Counted from the stretch's first letter, positions 52,290 through 62,767 are shown. The stretch: DNA of 64,000 nucleotides from Candidatus Tectimicrobiota bacterium (GCA_026005175.1 BPKO01000003.1:310001-374000); one strand, 5' to 3'. Program-made: numbers and translations. Notes: a model not told the origin generated them from the letters alone.

Positions 52290-53165
52290 CTAGCTGTCCT
52301 GGCCGCTTTCCGCGGCTTGGCGCGCTGCCTGCAGCACGGGAAGCACGCGCGCGGCAAGCTGCCGGGCCGCTTTCTCCAGCGCCTGCCGGCGCGCCAGCAC
52401 CGCATCGCCGTGCAGCACCGTGGTTTCGACTTGCTCGCGGGCAAGCGCTTGCGTGGCGCCGGCGGCAAACACGGCAAGGGTGGCGGTGGCTTGCACCGCA
52501 TGCAAGGCCAGGCCGGCCACCTGGCTCTGGAGCTCGTGCGCTTCGGCCTGACTAAGTAGCACGAAGTCCACCCCTTTCTCCTGCCCTTCCTGCAAAACCC
52601 GCGCTTCCGGCAGGGCCTCTGTCGCGGCAGTAACCTCAAAGCCCTGCTCGCCGAGGGCCGAGCGCAGCACGCTCGCCACCACCCCCGGCAGAGCAGCGGC
52701 AAGGCCACCTCCCTCGCCCGGCGCCTCGCGCACCGCCAGCAGCACCCGCCCGCGCTGCCGCTGCGTCAGCCCCAAGGCGGTAAGACGAGCAGTGACGTCA
52801 GCGACCGCCACTTCGACCTCCAGCCCCATGCGGTAGACTTTCTGCCCCACGTCGGGGTATTCCCACAAGATACGGTAGCTGCGGATGTAGCGCAGGGTGC
52901 TGGCAAACAGCTCGCGCTCAAGCGTCTGGCGCCGCGCCAGCTGCACTTCGGGCGGCACCAGCTCGGCCACCACCCGCTCCAGCGCCTCGCGCAGGGCGCC
53001 CTCGAGGGCACGGCGGCGTGCGGCCGCCTCGTCGCGCCGCACGATGGCCCCCACCCCTTCCACCGTTTGCACCGCGGGCACGGCCAGCCCCGGGCTGGCA
53101 AGGAGCAGGACGGCGGCAAGCACGCCCAGCCAGGGCCGGACTCGCAGGCGACCGCCGCTGGCCAT
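52290..53165 (-). CDS. Secreted protein of unknown function, FlgT-N/LPP20-like fold suggestion
   Basis: Signal peptide; VEGVGAIVRRDEAAARRRALEGALREALERVV motif. Confidence 0.55.
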   Translation of the reverse strand: MASGGRLRVRPWLGVLAAVLLLASPGLAVPAVQTVEGVGAIVRRDEAAARRRALEGALREALERVVAELVPPEVQLARRQTLERELFASTLRYIRSYRILWEYPDVGQKVYRMGLEVEVAVADVTARLTALGLTQRQRGRVLLAVREAPGEGGGLAAALPGVVASVLRSALGEQGFEVTAATEALPEARVLQEGQEKGVDFVLLSQAEAHELQSQVAGLALHAVQATATLAVFAAGATQALAREQVETTVLHGDAVLARRQALEKAARQLAARVLPVLQAARQAAESGQDS

Positions 53166-53169
53166 GGGG

Positions 53170-53904
53170 CTACGACGCCTTCTTTTCCAGCTGGCAGACG
53201 CGGCGCAGGCGAGCCACCTCGTGGGCCTCCAGGTACCGGTAGGCCCCCGGCGGCAAGCCGGCAAGGGTGAGCGGTCCCATGGCCACGCGGATGAGCCGCT
53301 TGACCGTATGCCCGCCGCAGCGCTGCAGCATGCGGTGTACCTGGCGGTGCTTGCCCTCGTAGAGGGTGATGCGCAGCCAGCAAGACTTTTCTGCGCGCCG
53401 CACCACTTCCACGCCGGCCGGCAAAGTCTTGCCGTCTTCGAGCACCACGCCGCGCCGCAGGCGCTCTAGGTCCTTTTCGGCCACGATGCCCTGCACTTTC
53501 ACCAGGTAGACGCGGGGAATGCGGTAGCGCGGGTGCAGCAAGCGAGCGGCCAGCTCACCGTCGTTGGTGAGCAGCAAGACCCCTTCGGAGTTGTAGTCGA
53601 GACGGCCGACGGGAAACAGGCGGCCAGGCTGGCGCTTGAGCAAGTCAAAGACGGTAGGGCGGCCGCGCTCGTCACGGCAGGTGGTCACGCAGCCCCGGGG
53701 CTTGTGCAGCAGGAGATAGACCAGCGGCACTCGGGCTGCCACGCGGCGGCCATCGACTTTGACCACGTCGGCGTCGGGGTCCACTTTGGTGCCGAGCACG
53801 GTCACCGGGCGCGCGTTGACCGTCACCCGTCCCTGCCGGATGAGCGCCTCGGCCTGCCGCCGCGACGCCACCCCGGCGTGTGCCAGGAACTTTTGCAACC
53901 GCAT
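53170..53904 (-). CDS. 23S rRNA pseudouridine synthase (RluB/RsuA family)
   Basis: S4 domain MRLQKFLAHAGVASRRQAEALI; LPVGRLDYNSEGVLLLTNDGELAARLLHPRYRIPRVY. Confidence 0.93.
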   Translation of the reverse strand: MRLQKFLAHAGVASRRQAEALIRQGRVTVNARPVTVLGTKVDPDADVVKVDGRRVAARVPLVYLLLHKPRGCVTTCRDERGRPTVFDLLKRQPGRLFPVGRLDYNSEGVLLLTNDGELAARLLHPRYRIPRVYLVKVQGIVAEKDLERLRRGVVLEDGKTLPAGVEVVRRAEKSCWLRITLYEGKHRQVHRMLQRCGGHTVKRLIRVAMGPLTLAGLPPGAYRYLEAHEVARLRRVCQLEKKAS

Positions 53905-53965
53905 GGCCGGCATGCGCACTTGCACCTCCTTTCTGGGGAGATTGTAGGAAGCGCGGGGTGGGGCG

Positions 53966-54748
53966 TCAACCGCCCGCCTCAGAAGCCGCGGGGTCAGAAG
54001 CCAGCAGCGCCAGCAAGCGCGCCGGGTGGTTCGTGAAAATCCCGTCTACCCCCCAGCCAAGCAGCCGGCGCATCTCGCGCGCTTTGTCCACGGTAAAAAC
54101 GCGCACCGGAATGCCCGCAGCGCGCAGGGAAGCAAGCAGCCCCGCGGAGACGCCGTACTTGCTCAGGTGGAGCGCCTGCGCCCCCAGGCGCTCCAGCAGG
54201 GCCGGGGCTTCACGGGGGCAGCGGCGGCTGAGCAGCGCCAGGGCCACCTCGGGACAGCAGTCGCGGAAGGCGGCCAGCACCTCGGCATCAAACGACGACA
54301 CCACCACGCCGTGGCCGTAGCCGCTGCGGCGGATGACCTCGGCCACACGCTGCGCCAGCAGCGGCCGCGGCGTCTGCGTGCCGTTGACTTTGATCTCCAC
54401 GTTGACCCGCGCCTTGCCGGCGGCCAGGGCCAGCACTTCCTCCAGGGTGGGAATGCGCTCGCCGCGAAAGGCGGGAGCAAACCAGCTTCCGGCATCGAGG
54501 CGCCGCAGCTCTTGCCACGACAGCTGCGCCACCGCCCCGCGGCCGTCGGTGGTGCGGTCGACGCGGGCGTCGTGGATCACCACCACGGTGCCGTCCCGCG
54601 TGCACTGCACGTCGCACTCCAGCATGTCGACCCCCAGTGCCAAGGCGCGCAGGAAGGCCGCCCGGGTGTTTTCAGGACACTCCCCCGCCGCGCCGCGGTG
54701 GGCGATGACCAGCACGGAACGGCGCGGGGGAAGGGCGATTGCGGGCAC
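53966..54748 (-). CDS. Glycerophosphodiester phosphodiesterase
   Basis: VIAHRGAAGECPENTRAAFLRAL, DMLECDVQCTRDGTVVVIHDARVDRTTDG; GTG start inferred. Confidence 0.9.
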   Translation of the reverse strand: MPAIALPPRRSVLVIAHRGAAGECPENTRAAFLRALALGVDMLECDVQCTRDGTVVVIHDARVDRTTDGRGAVAQLSWQELRRLDAGSWFAPAFRGERIPTLEEVLALAAGKARVNVEIKVNGTQTPRPLLAQRVAEVIRRSGYGHGVVVSSFDAEVLAAFRDCCPEVALALLSRRCPREAPALLERLGAQALHLSKYGVSAGLLASLRAAGIPVRVFTVDKAREMRRLLGWGVDGIFTNHPARLLALLASDPAASEAGG

Positions 54749-54843
54749 GAGGGTGGCTCCGGATGAGGCGCTGGCGTTTTGGCGCCTTGCACTATACAAT
54801 ACATAGCGCGGCAAGGCACGGTTTTGCAACGGGAGGAGGTGTG

Positions 54844-56292
54844 GTGTCCGAGGAGGGGGCCCTCGCTCCGCTGGCCCACCAGCGCGGGGCGTACCTGCGC
54901 CGGCTGCCGGCCGTGGACGAAGTCTTGCGCCACCTCAGCGCCCAGCCCTGGGGGCAGCAGGTGCCCCGCCAGGCGCTGACCCGCGCGGTGCGGCAGGTGC
55001 TGGCCCGCTACCGCCAGGCGATTTTGCAGGCGCGCGAGCCGGCAGCCCTTGAGGCGCTCTCCTTGAGCCTGGAAGCCATCGCACAGCAGGTGCAGGCGCT
55101 GCTCGGGCAGGCGCAGGCTTACCGCCTGCAACGCCTCATCAACGCCACCGGGGTGATCGTGCACACCAATCTGGGCCGCTCCCTGCTTGCGGCCGAAGCG
55201 GTGGCCAACTTGCAGCGCGTGGCGCGCGCTTACACCAACCTCGAGTATGACTTGGAAAAAGGCGAGCGCGGCTCGCGCTACGTGCACGTCGAGGAGTCCC
55301 TCAAGGCCCTCACCGGCGCCGAAGCGGCGCTGGTGGTCAACAACAACGCCGCCGCTGTCTTTCTTGCCTTGCAGGCGCTGGCCGCCGGCAAAGAAGTGAT
55401 CGTGTCGCGCGGGCAGCTCATCGAAATCGGCGGCTCTTTTCGCCTGCCCGACATCATGCGCAGCAGCGGAGCCATCCTGCGCGAAGTGGGGACCACCAAC
55501 AAGACGCACCTGCGCGACTATGCCCAGGCCATCAACGAGCGCACCGCCTTGCTGCTGCGGGCCCACACCAGCAACTACCGCATCGTGGGCTTCACGGCGG
55601 AAGTCTCCCTGCCCGAGCTGGTGGAGCTGGCGCACGCCCACAACCTGCCGGTGATGGAAGACCTGGGCAGCGGCACCCTCATCGACTTGCGCCGCTACGG
55701 GCTGCACCACGAGCCGACGGTGCAGGAAGTGGTGGCCAGCGGCGCCGACCTCGTCACCTTCAGCGGCGACAAGCTGCTGGGCGGGCCGCAGGCCGGCATT
55801 CTGGTGGGCAAGGCGGCGTACATCGAGACCATCCGCCGCCACCCGCTGCACCGGGCGGTGCGCGTGGACAAGTTCACCCTGGCCGCCCTGGAAGCCACGC
55901 TGAAGCTGTACGCCGACCCCGAGGCCGCCTGCCGCCAGATTCCCACCTTGGCCATGCTCACCCTGCCGCTGCCGGCCATTGCGCAGCGGGTGCGGCGGCT
56001 GCGGCGGCGCCTGCCGGCGGCGGTGCAGGCGGCCTACCGGCTGCGCGTCATCGACGGCGCCTCGGCGGTGGGCGGCGGCGCGCTGCCGCTGGAAGCCTTG
56101 CCCACCAAGCTGGTGGCCTTGCAGCCGAGCTTTTGCTCGGTGAGCGAGCTGGAGCGGCGGCTGCGGCAGCACCGGCCACCGATCATTGCCCGCATTGCCC
56201 ACGACCAGGTGCTGCTAGACCTGCGCACCGTCCAAGAGCACGAGATTCCGGAAGTGGCAGCGGCGCTCTGCGCCCTGGTACCAAAGCCATGA
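54844..56292 (+). CDS. selA: L-seryl-tRNA(Sec) selenium transferase
   Basis: INATGVIVHTNLGRSLLA, SGDKLLGGPQAGILVGK (PLP Lys); SD gggaggaggt before GTG. Confidence 0.95.
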   Translation: MSEEGALAPLAHQRGAYLRRLPAVDEVLRHLSAQPWGQQVPRQALTRAVRQVLARYRQAILQAREPAALEALSLSLEAIAQQVQALLGQAQAYRLQRLINATGVIVHTNLGRSLLAAEAVANLQRVARAYTNLEYDLEKGERGSRYVHVEESLKALTGAEAALVVNNNAAAVFLALQALAAGKEVIVSRGQLIEIGGSFRLPDIMRSSGAILREVGTTNKTHLRDYAQAINERTALLLRAHTSNYRIVGFTAEVSLPELVELAHAHNLPVMEDLGSGTLIDLRRYGLHHEPTVQEVVASGADLVTFSGDKLLGGPQAGILVGKAAYIETIRRHPLHRAVRVDKFTLAALEATLKLYADPEAACRQIPTLAMLTLPLPAIAQRVRRLRRRLPAAVQAAYRLRVIDGASAVGGGALPLEALPTKLVALQPSFCSVSELERRLRQHRPPIIARIAHDQVLLDLRTVQEHEIPEVAAALCALVPKP

Positions 56293-58217
56293 AGCAAATC
56301 GTCCTGGGCACGGCAGGCCACATCGATCACGGCAAGACGAGCCTGATTAAGGCGCTCACCGGCATCGACACCGACCGGCTGAAAGAAGAAAAAGAGCGGG
56401 GCATCACCATCGACTTGGGGTTTGCCTTCTTGCAGCTCGACGACGAGGTGCAGCTGGGCATCATCGACGTGCCCGGTCACGAGCGCTTCGTCAAGAACAT
56501 GCTGGCCGGGGTGGGGGGCATCGACTTGGTGATGCTGGTCATCGCCGCCGACGAAGGCGTCATGCCGCAGACGCGCGAGCACCTGGCCATTTGCGAGCTG
56601 CTGCGGGTGCGCGAGGGGCTGGTGGCGCTGACCAAGACCGACCTTGTCGATGCCGACTGGCTCGAGCTGGTGCGCGAGGACACCGCGGAGTTCCTGCGCG
56701 GCACGTTTCTTGAGGGCAAGCCCATCGTGCCCGTTTCTGCCAAAACCGGCGAGGGGCTGCCGGCTTTGCTCGACGCCCTGCGCCACCTCTGCCAGGGGCT
56801 GACGCCGCGCTCGACCGCCGGCCCGGTGCGCCTGCCCATCGACCGCGTCTTTACCGCGCGCGGTTTTGGCGTGGTGGTCACCGGCACGCTGTTTTCCGGC
56901 TGCCTGCGCCTCGAGGACCGCGTCGAGGTGCTGCCGCACGGGCTGGCGGCGCGGGTGCGCGGCCTGCAGGTCCACAACCGGCCGGTGAGCGAGGCGGTGG
57001 CTGGACAGCGCACCGCCGTCAACCTGCAGGGGGTAGAAAAAGCGGCGCTGCAGCGAGGCGACGTGCTCGTCACCCCCGGGCGCTTTCCTGCCACTTACAT
57101 GCTCGACGTCACCCTGACACTGCTGCGCGACGCGCCGCGCCCCCTGAAGCACCGCGACCGGGTGCGCTTCCACATCGGCACCAGCGAGATCATGGGCCGC
57201 GTCATGCTGCTGGACCGTGACGAGGTGCAGCCAGGCGAAGAAGTCCTGGCGCAGCTGCGCCTCGAAGCACCGGCGGTGGCGGCGCCGCACGACCGCTACG
57301 TGCTGCGCAGCTACTCGCCGATGCAGACCATCGGCGGCGGCATGGTGCTCGACGCCCTGCCGGCCAAGCACAAGCGCCACCGGCCCCAGGTGCTCGAGCA
57401 GCTGGCCGTGCTGCGCGACGGCACCGCCGCGCAGGCTTTTGCCGTGCACCTCTACAACGCCGAGTACGCCGGCCTGCAGTGGGCCGACTTCCTGCGGCGC
57501 AGCGCCCTTGACGAAGCGGCGCTGCGCGAGGTGGTAGACACCCTGCGCCAGCAGGGGCTCGGGGTGGCCATCGAAGAAAACCCGCCCTGGCTGCTGCACC
57601 GCGAGCAGTACGCGCGGGCGCGGGCACGCCTTTTGGCGCTGGTGGCGGAGTTTCACCGCGCCAACCCGCTCAAGCCGGCCATGTTCACCGAGGAGCTGCG
57701 CAGCAAGCTGCCGCAGATGCACGACAAGGTCTTTGCTGCCCTGCTGCACGACCTGGCGGCGGCGGGCGAGCTGGAAGTGAGCCGGGACAAAGTCAAGCTG
57801 GCGCAGCACACCGTAACGCTGTCTCCCGAGCGCCAGGCGCTCGTCGATGCCCTGGAGCGGACCTTTGCCCAGGCGCGCTACCAGCCCCCCAGCGTCGAGG
57901 AGGCGCTGGCTGCCCACGGGCTGACGCGCCCCGAGGACCGCGAGCTGCTGCAGGTGCTGGTGGATCAGGGCCGGCTGGTGCGGGTCAAGAGTGACCTTTT
58001 TTATCATCCCGAGGCCCTGGCCGAAATCGAGCGGCAGCTGCGCGCTTATCTGAGCGAAAAAGGCGAGATCACTGCCGGCGAGTTCCGCGATCTCTTGCAG
58101 ATCTCGCGCAAGTACGCCATTCCCCTGCTCGAGTACTTCGACGGCCAGCGGCTCACCGTGCGCCTGGGAGACAAGCGCGTGCTGCGCAAAGCCTCCTCGG
58201 GGACTGCCCCTGCCTGA
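56289..58217 (+). CDS. selB: Selenocysteine-specific elongation factor
   Basis: [41 protein letters not shown]-terminal winged helices; ATGA overlap with selA. Confidence 0.95.
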   Translation: MKQIVLGTAGHIDHGKTSLIKALTGIDTDRLKEEKERGITIDLGFAFLQLDDEVQLGIIDVPGHERFVKNMLAGVGGIDLVMLVIAADEGVMPQTREHLAICELLRVREGLVALTKTDLVDADWLELVREDTAEFLRGTFLEGKPIVPVSAKTGEGLPALLDALRHLCQGLTPRSTAGPVRLPIDRVFTARGFGVVVTGTLFSGCLRLEDRVEVLPHGLAARVRGLQVHNRPVSEAVAGQRTAVNLQGVEKAALQRGDVLVTPGRFPATYMLDVTLTLLRDAPRPLKHRDRVRFHIGTSEIMGRVMLLDRDEVQPGEEVLAQLRLEAPAVAAPHDRYVLRSYSPMQTIGGGMVLDALPAKHKRHRPQVLEQLAVLRDGTAAQAFAVHLYNAEYAGLQWADFLRRSALDEAALREVVDTLRQQGLGVAIEENPPWLLHREQYARARARLLALVAEFHRANPLKPAMFTEELRSKLPQMHDKVFAALLHDLAAAGELEVSRDKVKLAQHTVTLSPERQALVDALERTFAQARYQPPSVEEALAAHGLTRPEDRELLQVLVDQGRLVRVKSDLFYHPEALAEIERQLRAYLSEKGEITAGEFRDLLQISRKYAIPLLEYFDGQRLTVRLGDKRVLRKASSGTAPA

Positions 58218-58253
58218 GCCGCGGTGTCGCGCATTTTTGCTGGAGGAGGCGCC

Positions 58254-59402
58254 ATGGATCTGCACTTTACCCCTGAGGAGGCGGCCTGGATGGCGCGGGT
58301 GCAGGAATTTGCGCAGCGCGAAGTGGCCCCTTACGCCGCCAGGTGGGACGAGACCGAGCACGTGCCGCGCGGTCACGTGCAGAAGCTGGCCGACTTTGGC
58401 CTCTTCGGCCTGGCGGTGCCCAAGGCCTACGGCGGCCACGGCCGCACCCCGCTGGAGGCGCTCCTGGCCATCGAGGCCATTGCCGAGCACTGTGGCGTCA
58501 GCGGGCGCCTGGTGGTGGACCACAATTTTGGCCCCACCGGGCTCATTCGCCACTACGGCAGCGAGGCGCAAAAGCACCAGTGGCTGCCGCGGATTGCGCG
58601 GGGCGAGGTGCTTGCCAGCATTTGCATCACCGAGCCGCACCACGGCTCCGACGCCAACCAGCTGGAGACTTGCCTGGTTGAAGACGGCAAGGGGGGCTAC
58701 CGGCTCAGCGGCCACAAGCGCTGGATCACCGGCGCCGGCGAGCGGGAGCTGTACGTGGTCCTGGCGCGCTTTGGGGAGACCCCGGGCAGCGACGGCATTG
58801 GCTGCGTCCTGGTGCCGGCCAGCAGCCCGGGGGTGGAAGACGGGCCGCGCGAGCCCACGCTGGGCCTGCGGGGCCTGCGTGAAGCCGAGCTCTTCTTTCG
58901 CGAGGTGCCGGTGACGCCCGAACAGATTCTGGTTCCTGCCGGGCCGGGGAGCTTCCGCCGGCTGATGCAGGCTTACAACGGCCAGCGGGTAGGGGCGGCC
59001 ATGGTGGCCACCGGGATTGCCAAGGCGGCGCTGAAAGCGGCCCTGGCCTATGCCCAGGAGCGCCACCAGTTCGGCCGTCCCATTGCCGACTTTCAAGCCA
59101 TTCAGTTTCGCCTGGCCGACATGGCCATTCAAATCGATGCTGCCCGTTATCTCTGCTACCGGGCCATCCAAAGCGGCGATCCCCCCGAGCGCTACGCCGC
59201 CGGGGTGGCCAAGACCTTTGCCGCCGAAATGGCCATTGCCGTCACCAACAGCGCCTTGCAGGTCTTTGGCGGCAACGGCTACAGCCGCCGCTATCCCATC
59301 GAGCGCCTCTTGCGCGACGCGCGCATGTTCACCCTGGGCGGAGGCACCGTGGAGATCCAGCGCCTGGGCATTGCCCGCGCCCTGCTCCACCACGGGTACT
59401 GA
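58254..59402 (+). CDS. Acyl-CoA dehydrogenase family protein
   Basis: ICITEPHHGSDANQLET, AYAQERHQFGRPIADFQAIQFRLADM, QVFGGNGYSRRYPIERLLRDAR. Confidence 0.93.
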   Translation: MDLHFTPEEAAWMARVQEFAQREVAPYAARWDETEHVPRGHVQKLADFGLFGLAVPKAYGGHGRTPLEALLAIEAIAEHCGVSGRLVVDHNFGPTGLIRHYGSEAQKHQWLPRIARGEVLASICITEPHHGSDANQLETCLVEDGKGGYRLSGHKRWITGAGERELYVVLARFGETPGSDGIGCVLVPASSPGVEDGPREPTLGLRGLREAELFFREVPVTPEQILVPAGPGSFRRLMQAYNGQRVGAAMVATGIAKAALKAALAYAQERHQFGRPIADFQAIQFRLADMAIQIDAARYLCYRAIQSGDPPERYAAGVAKTFAAEMAIAVTNSALQVFGGNGYSRRYPIERLLRDARMFTLGGGTVEIQRLGIARALLHHGY

Positions 59403-59435
59403 CCCCGGCCGCCGTTTTCCTATGCCGGAGCACGC

Positions 59436-60203
59436 ATGCCTTTCGTCACCGTCAACGCGCAGCGTCTGGAATACGAGTGGTTCTGCCTCCCTCCGGCAGC
59501 CTGTCCGCCCATCGTGCTGCTCCACGAAGGGCTGGGCTCGCTGGCCATGTGGAAGGACTTTCCCCACCAGGTGGCGCAGGCCACGGGCCACCGGGTGCTG
59601 GGCTATTCGCGTCTGGGCTATGGCCGCTCCGACCCCCTGCGCGGCCCGCGTCCGGTCCGCTACATGCACGACGAGGCGCTGCACACCCTGCCTTGCCTTC
59701 TTGACGCCTTGCAAATCGAGCGTCCGGTGCTGCTGGGACACAGCGACGGCGGTTCGATTGCCCTGATTTACGCCGGAGGGACGGGGCGGCCGGTCGCCGG
59801 CCTCATTTTGATGGCGCCCCACGTGATGGTCGAAGACATCTCAGTAGCCAGTATTGCCGCCGCCCGCACCGCCTATCAGACCACCGACCTGCGGGACCGC
59901 CTGGCCCGTTACCACGCCGACGTAGACGGCGCGTTTTGGGGCTGGAACGAGGTCTGGCTGCGCCCGGAGTTTCGCACCTGGAACATTGAGGCGTACTTGC
60001 CGGCGATTACCTGCCCGGTGCTGGCCATCCAGGGAGAAGACGACCCTTACGGCACCATGGCGCAAATCGAGCGCATTGCCCAGCAGGTGCGCGGTCCGGT
60101 CGAGCTGCTCCGGCTCCCGGGCTGCGGCCATTCGCCCCACCGCGACCAGCCCCAGGCCGTTCTTGCCGCCATTGCCCGCTTCATGGCGCGCCTGGCATGC
60201 TGA
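59436..60203 (+). CDS. Alpha/beta hydrolase
   Basis: LLHEGLGSLAMWKDFP, LLGHSDGGSIALIYAG, GCGHSPHRDQP. Confidence 0.9.
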   Translation: MPFVTVNAQRLEYEWFCLPPAACPPIVLLHEGLGSLAMWKDFPHQVAQATGHRVLGYSRLGYGRSDPLRGPRPVRYMHDEALHTLPCLLDALQIERPVLLGHSDGGSIALIYAGGTGRPVAGLILMAPHVMVEDISVASIAAARTAYQTTDLRDRLARYHADVDGAFWGWNEVWLRPEFRTWNIEAYLPAITCPVLAIQGEDDPYGTMAQIERIAQQVRGPVELLRLPGCGHSPHRDQPQAVLAAIARFMARLAC

Positions 60204-60302
60204 GCCTGTCGATGAAGCTCATTTGGCTCTTTAACGATCTTTGGGTAAAGCGGTTAACCTCTCTTTCCCTTCGAACGCCTCCCTTGGCCGCTGCCCAAAG
60301 GC

Positions 60303-60590
60303 CTGGGCAGCGACGAATTTGCCAAGCGCAGAGGCCGTCGCCACGCCACACTGCTGGTCAACCTGCGCACGCTGCCGGTCTTTGACGTCCTGGAGCAGCA
60401 CACCAGAGTTGCCGCCCAGGCTTTTTGGCCGTGCGCCCGGAATCGGGTCAAACAGGCAACCCCTCAGGAGCGCGATGCCTTGGCCGCCGCCCTTCGTCGC
60501 TGGCAGCCGTGGATTTTGACCCTCTTTCTGGAGCAGGTGAGCACTGGGGTGACGGAAGGGATCACCGCCAAGATCAAGCAGCGACACTGC
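60303..60590 (+). mobile_element. Internally deleted ISL3-family transposase remnant
   Basis: Frame 0 without stop: LGSDEFAKRRGRRHATLLVNLRTLPVFDVLEQHT...EGITAKIKQRH; matches ISL3-type DEF(A/S)xRKGHxYATxxVDLxTxxxxDVL and late EGxNxKIKxxKR motifs, with the middle missing. Confidence 0.72.
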
Positions 60591-60644
60591 CCTCCCACGT
60601 CTGCACCGGTCCATGCGCCGGATTTTTGTGCCCCTTGTCCTTGC

Positions 60645-61913
60645 CTAGCGGACGACCGCCCGCAGCTGTGGTGGCACGGCCCACCGGCTACAGAAGGCAG
60701 CCAGCAGCAACCCTCCAGCTACCAGCAACCATACGGGTTGATAGCTGCCCACAGCCGCGGACAGCAGGCCACAGAGCAGGGGACCGAGGGCAGAGCCCAG
60801 ACGAATGCCCAGATAAATGGGCCCGTAAATGCGGCCGAAGGCCTGTTGTCCAAAGCACTGCGCCGTGGTCAAGGGTTGCAGGATGACCACGATTCCCATG
60901 GTAAAGCCAAAAAGGGCCGAACCGAGGACAAGGCCCCACGCGGCCGTGGTTGTAGCGAGCAACCCAAATGCCGCTGCCTGCAGCAGGAAAATACCCGTGG
61001 TCACTTGCCGGGGAGGCCAGAGATTGCCAAACAGCGTAAAGCTGAGACGTCCCAAGGTGCCGGTGAGGGTGGTCACAGTGACCACGGTGGCGGCTGCGAG
61101 CAAGTCAAACGTCGCTTGCAGGAACATCACCTGATGCACCAAAAAACCGCTTTGCGCTATCATGCCCAGGAGAAAACTAATGGCCAGGGTCCAGAAGGCG
61201 CTGGTGCGCATGGCCTCTGCCACGGTCCAGGGATGGGCATCGGAGGCCCGCGTGGCCATGGCAGGAGCATGCAGGGGTTGTGGGTCGCCGTCTCCTGGCA
61301 GGCCTAACTCCTCTGGGCCGTCCTTGATCACCCAGAGGGCAAGAGGCACGACGAGGCCGATGGTGATCATCGCCAAGACCCATCCCCCTGCTGGTCCTCC
61401 CCAACGTTGCAGCAGCGCCGCGTTGAGAGGCACCAACAGGCTTCCCCCGAGACTCGCACCAAACGTCGCCGCGGCCATGGCACGCGCACGCTGGTGCACG
61501 AACCAGCGCGCCACGATCTTTCCCAGGGTGACCGTATGCAGGCAGGCAAACCCCGTACTCAACAGCCAAAATGCCAGATACGTGTGCCAGAAGTGACGAA
61601 CCAACCCAAAGCCGAGCACCCCGGCCGCCATGGCCAGCGCTCCCACCACCAAGACCCCTCGTGGACCGCGACGATCCAGGAGGCGCCCCACCACGATACC
61701 GGCCACCCCGGCCCAGAGATGAAAGAACATGGGGCCCACCGACAACGCCGCCCGCGACCATCCATAGGTGTCGACAAGGTACCCGAGGAAGACGCCCTGG
61801 TTGAACACCCCTACGCCCCAAGTGATAAAGGCCACCAGATTGCATGCCCCCACGATGATCCAGCCGTAGTAGAACCGCGGCCGGAACGGGACAGCCCCGC
61901 GAGATCGGCCCAT
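60645..61913 (-). CDS. MFS transporter (OFA/monocarboxylate-like)
   Basis: FYYGWIIVGACNLVAFITWGVGVFNQGVFLGYLVDTYGWSRAALS, 12 hydrophobic segments, GRLLDRRGPRGVLVVG. Confidence 0.9.
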   Translation of the reverse strand: MGRSRGAVPFRPRFYYGWIIVGACNLVAFITWGVGVFNQGVFLGYLVDTYGWSRAALSVGPMFFHLWAGVAGIVVGRLLDRRGPRGVLVVGALAMAAGVLGFGLVRHFWHTYLAFWLLSTGFACLHTVTLGKIVARWFVHQRARAMAAATFGASLGGSLLVPLNAALLQRWGGPAGGWVLAMITIGLVVPLALWVIKDGPEELGLPGDGDPQPLHAPAMATRASDAHPWTVAEAMRTSAFWTLAISFLLGMIAQSGFLVHQVMFLQATFDLLAAATVVTVTTLTGTLGRLSFTLFGNLWPPRQVTTGIFLLQAAAFGLLATTTAAWGLVLGSALFGFTMGIVVILQPLTTAQCFGQQAFGRIYGPIYLGIRLGSALGPLLCGLLSAAVGSYQPVWLLVAGGLLLAAFCSRWAVPPQLRAVVR

Positions 61914-62044
61914 GGAAGAGCTCCCTTACGGAGAGGTGCACAGGCCAAGGAGCCTACGCAAGCGGGATGCTTCAGCGACCATGGTCCTGTACCACGCTTG
62001 CGCCATAGGCCCTGATGATATATGCTTCTTCATGGGCCTGTCAA

Positions 62045-62070
62045 GACATATCTCTTTTAAGAGATATATC
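62045..62070. promoter_or_regulatory. 12-2-12 inverted repeat, candidate ArsR-family operator: GACATATCTCTT-TT-AAGAGATATATC
   Basis: Arms match at 11 of 12 positions; ends one base before the ArsR start codon at 62072. Confidence 0.8.
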
Positions 62071-62071
62071 A

Positions 62072-62767
62072 ATGCGCTCCCTGGCCAAAATCACCCGGGC
62101 CTTGGCGGATGAAACCCGCTTGCGCATCCTCATGGCGCTTCTCGAAGGAGAGGCCACGGTCAGCGACCTGGTCACGCGCCTGGGCCTAGCCCAACCCCGC
62201 ATCTCGACCCATCTGGCCGTTTTGCGCCAAGCCGGCCTAGTGACGACGCAACACGTGGGACGTCAGCGGCTCTACCGTCTGGCAGGAGCACCGGTGCGGG
62301 ATATCTTAAGCGCCCTGCGAGCCCTCGCGTCTGTCCCCCCGCGCCGTCGTCCCCAAGCCGAGCGTGCAGTGCGGCGTCACACGGCCTTGCGCCAGGCACG
62401 CACGTGCTACGACCATCTAGCAGGGATGGCAGGCGTGGACTTACTCGACGCGCTGCTGCAGCATGGCTGGGTGGAGCCAGAAGCTTGCGAGAAAAACACA
62501 CGACCGCAGTATCGGCTCACCGCGCAAGGAGCCCAGGCCCTGGCGGCCCGTGGAGTGGATCTGGCCTCCGCTTACCGGACACGACGGCAGTTTGCTTATG
62601 GCTGCCCGGACTGGACTGAACGGCGGCCTCATCTGGGCGGCGCCCTGGGCGCAGCGATTTTTCACGCGCTCCAGCGGACGGGGGTGTTACGCCAACAGCG
62701 TCAGAGCAGGGTGGTGCAGCTCCAGCGTCCCGTCAGGGAATGGCTGAATCCCCTCCCTTCACGTTAG
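62072..62767 (+). CDS. ArsR-family transcriptional regulator with C-terminal extension
   Basis: KITRALADETRLRILMALLEGEATVSDLVTRLGLAQPRISTHLAVLRQAGLVTTQHVGRQRLYRL; C-term CPDWTERRPHLGGALGAAIF. Confidence 0.9.
   Translation: MRSLAKITRALADETRLRILMALLEGEATVSDLVTRLGLAQPRISTHLAVLRQAGLVTTQHVGRQRLYRLAGAPVRDILSALRALASVPPRRRPQAERAVRRHTALRQARTCYDHLAGMAGVDLLDALLQHGWVEPEACEKNTRPQYRLTAQGAQALAARGVDLASAYRTRRQFAYGCPDWTERRPHLGGALGAAIFHALQRTGVLRQQRQSRVVQLQRPVREWLNPLPSR

Noticed and set aside
56034-59822. 1262-aa minus-strand ORF
   Set aside because: Antisense to selA, selB, acyl-CoA dehydrogenase and hydrolase genes; low-complexity His/Arg/Gly-rich translation typical of shadow ORFs in GC-rich DNA.
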